A stretch of 6,959 nt of DNA from Candidatus Zhuqueibacterota bacterium (GTDB lineage: Bacteria; SM23-31; B21-G16), in the NCBI GenBank assembly GCA_003644825.1, contig QNDJ01000078.1, positions 1-6,959 of the forward strand, written 5' to 3'. The notes beneath the pieces are model-generated. The model was not told the DNA's origin. It ran no database searches and saw only the letters and a list, made by a program, of their open reading frames with translations. The translations under genes were made by a program, and so were the position numbers. This document shows positions 6,574-6,959 of the stretch, piece by piece. How positions within the stretch are numbered: the stretch's first letter is position 1; each line of letters opens with the position of its first letter.

Positions 6574-6635
6574 AGTATATCAAGCATCTTGCTTGACAAA
6601 AAACAGTAAGTCAAGCATCTTGCTTGACAAAAAAA
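6574..6635 (+). repeat. Tandem 31-base repeat carrying palindrome copies 4 and 5
   Basis: Two adjacent 31-base units (6574-6604 and 6605-6635) share AGTA, then TCAAGCATCTTGCTTGAC, then an A-run. They differ at the two bases just before TCAAG (TA against AG) and at the last base. Copy 4 pairs TCAAGCA (6580-6586) with TGCTTGA (6590-6596). Copy 5 pairs GTCAAGCA (6610-6617) with TGCTTGAC (6621-6628). Both have a three-base TCT loop. They belong to the same family as copies 1-3, with one G-C pair changed to A-T. Confidence 0.65.
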
Positions 6636-6893
6636 AACCTATAATATTATGGTTTTTTAAACAATTCAGGAACACATTCAAATAAAGTTTAAGTAAATTA
6701 ACGAAGTTTGTTTTTAAATTAACCCTGTTATGGACGAAATACCTGTTGCAAAAATGGTAAAAAACAATTGAGTTCTGTTAGAGGCTACAAAAAATATAGA
6801 TTTAATCTCAATTATATGTTTAAAAATAACAAAAGTTCTTTTAATATAAATTAGTTTAATACGTTTAATTCTTTTTTTATACTACCAGAATAA

Positions 6894-6920
6894 CACTACC
6901 AGAATCGAATTCTGGTAGTG
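6894..6920. repeat. Perfect 12-bp hairpin with a competing second arm
   Basis: CACTACCAGAAT (6894-6905) pairs perfectly with ATTCTGGTAGTG (6909-6920) around CGA. An extra copy of ACTACCAGAAT lies just upstream at 6881-6891 and could pair with the same right arm. A short T-run (6872-6878) lies before it, so on the minus strand it lies downstream of the hairpin. It could be a minus-strand terminator for a gene beyond the window or a dispersed repeat. Confidence 0.5.
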
Positions 6921-6937
6921 GATTAAGAAAATCTGGA

Positions 6938-6953
6938 AGTCTCTGAAGAGACT
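6938..6953 (+). terminator. Hairpin at the window edge, possible terminator
   Basis: AGTCTC (6938-6943) pairs with GAGACT (6948-6953) around TGAA, followed by ATTTTG at the window end. The stem is only 6 bp and the sequence is cut off, so terminator against dispersed repeat cannot be decided. Confidence 0.25.
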
Positions 6954-6959
6954 ATTTTG

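Larger units (their letters stand above)
6055..6959. other. Gene-poor, repeat-rich intergenic region
   Basis: About 900 bases show no convincing gene. The region holds four copies of the palindrome family (6059-6089, 6291-6314, 6580-6596, 6610-6628), the hairpins at 6325-6338, 6894-6920 and 6938-6953, a repeat-like ATTAC...GTAAT patch at 6184-6215, a GGCGCAA direct repeat at 6431-6448, and a possible minus-strand gene remnant at 6097-6234. The remainder is A/T-rich with stops in all frames. It looks like a place where small dispersed repeats have accumulated. Confidence 0.6.

Noticed and set aside
6574-6635. CRISPR array
   Set aside because: There are only two units, directly adjacent with a 31-base period and no unique spacers, and no cas gene is present.
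6632-6658. A-run/T-run palindrome as intrinsic terminator
   Set aside because: The stem has only two G-C pairs and is otherwise A/T with a T bulge; no gene ends nearby.
6730-6771. Short plus-strand ORF MDEIPVAKMVKNN
   Set aside because: It is thirteen codons without a ribosome-binding site and expected by chance.

Overview
The window comes from an AT-rich Gram-negative genome. It carries a complete SusC/SusD-type outer-membrane uptake pair, then a small lipoprotein gene of unknown function, then about 900 bases with no convincing gene but many small palindromes. SusC/SusD pairs are characteristic of Bacteroidota and related FCB phyla. The long N-terminal domain of the SusC protein and the SusD opening (NENNPDAARAL, then SWGNFGM) remind me more of homologues in deep FCB lineages (Calditrichota, KSB1, Marinimicrobia, Gemmatimonadota type) than of gut Bacteroides. 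That placement is recalled family resemblance, not a search result.

Layout. 1-382 is an AT-rich leader with a 10-bp-stem hairpin (216-239), a small composition-distinct island (101-199) and no clear gene. 395-3556 encodes a SusC/RagA TonB-dependent transporter of 1053 residues. 3557-3639 is a short spacer holding an 11-bp-stem hairpin. 3640-5199 encodes a SusD/RagB lipoprotein of 519 residues. 5200-5490 holds a compound two-storey hairpin and the first copy of a dispersed palindrome. 5491-6054 encodes a 187-residue putative lipoprotein that I do not recognise. 6055-6959 contains four more copies of the palindrome family, other short hairpins, repeat-like patches and one possible gene remnant on the minus strand.

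How the genes work together. SusC would be a 22-strand barrel in the outer membrane with an internal plug, driven by TonB/ExbBD. SusD would be a lipid-anchored lid on its outer face that captures the ligand. The two genes are in the same orientation, 83 bases apart, each with a strong Shine-Dalgarno site, so they are probably co-transcribed; the intergenic hairpin could tune the SusC:SusD ratio. No glycoside hydrolase, peptidase, sensor or sigma/anti-sigma gene lies in the window, so the substrate cannot be inferred. The third gene has the same orientation but lies 291 bases beyond SusD, behind a large hairpin, so it may be a separate unit.

I see no clear new multi-gene system. The less routine items are the unknown lipoprotein, the structured RNA or DNA elements around the susCD-like genes, and an orientable palindrome family whose copies show compensatory base changes.
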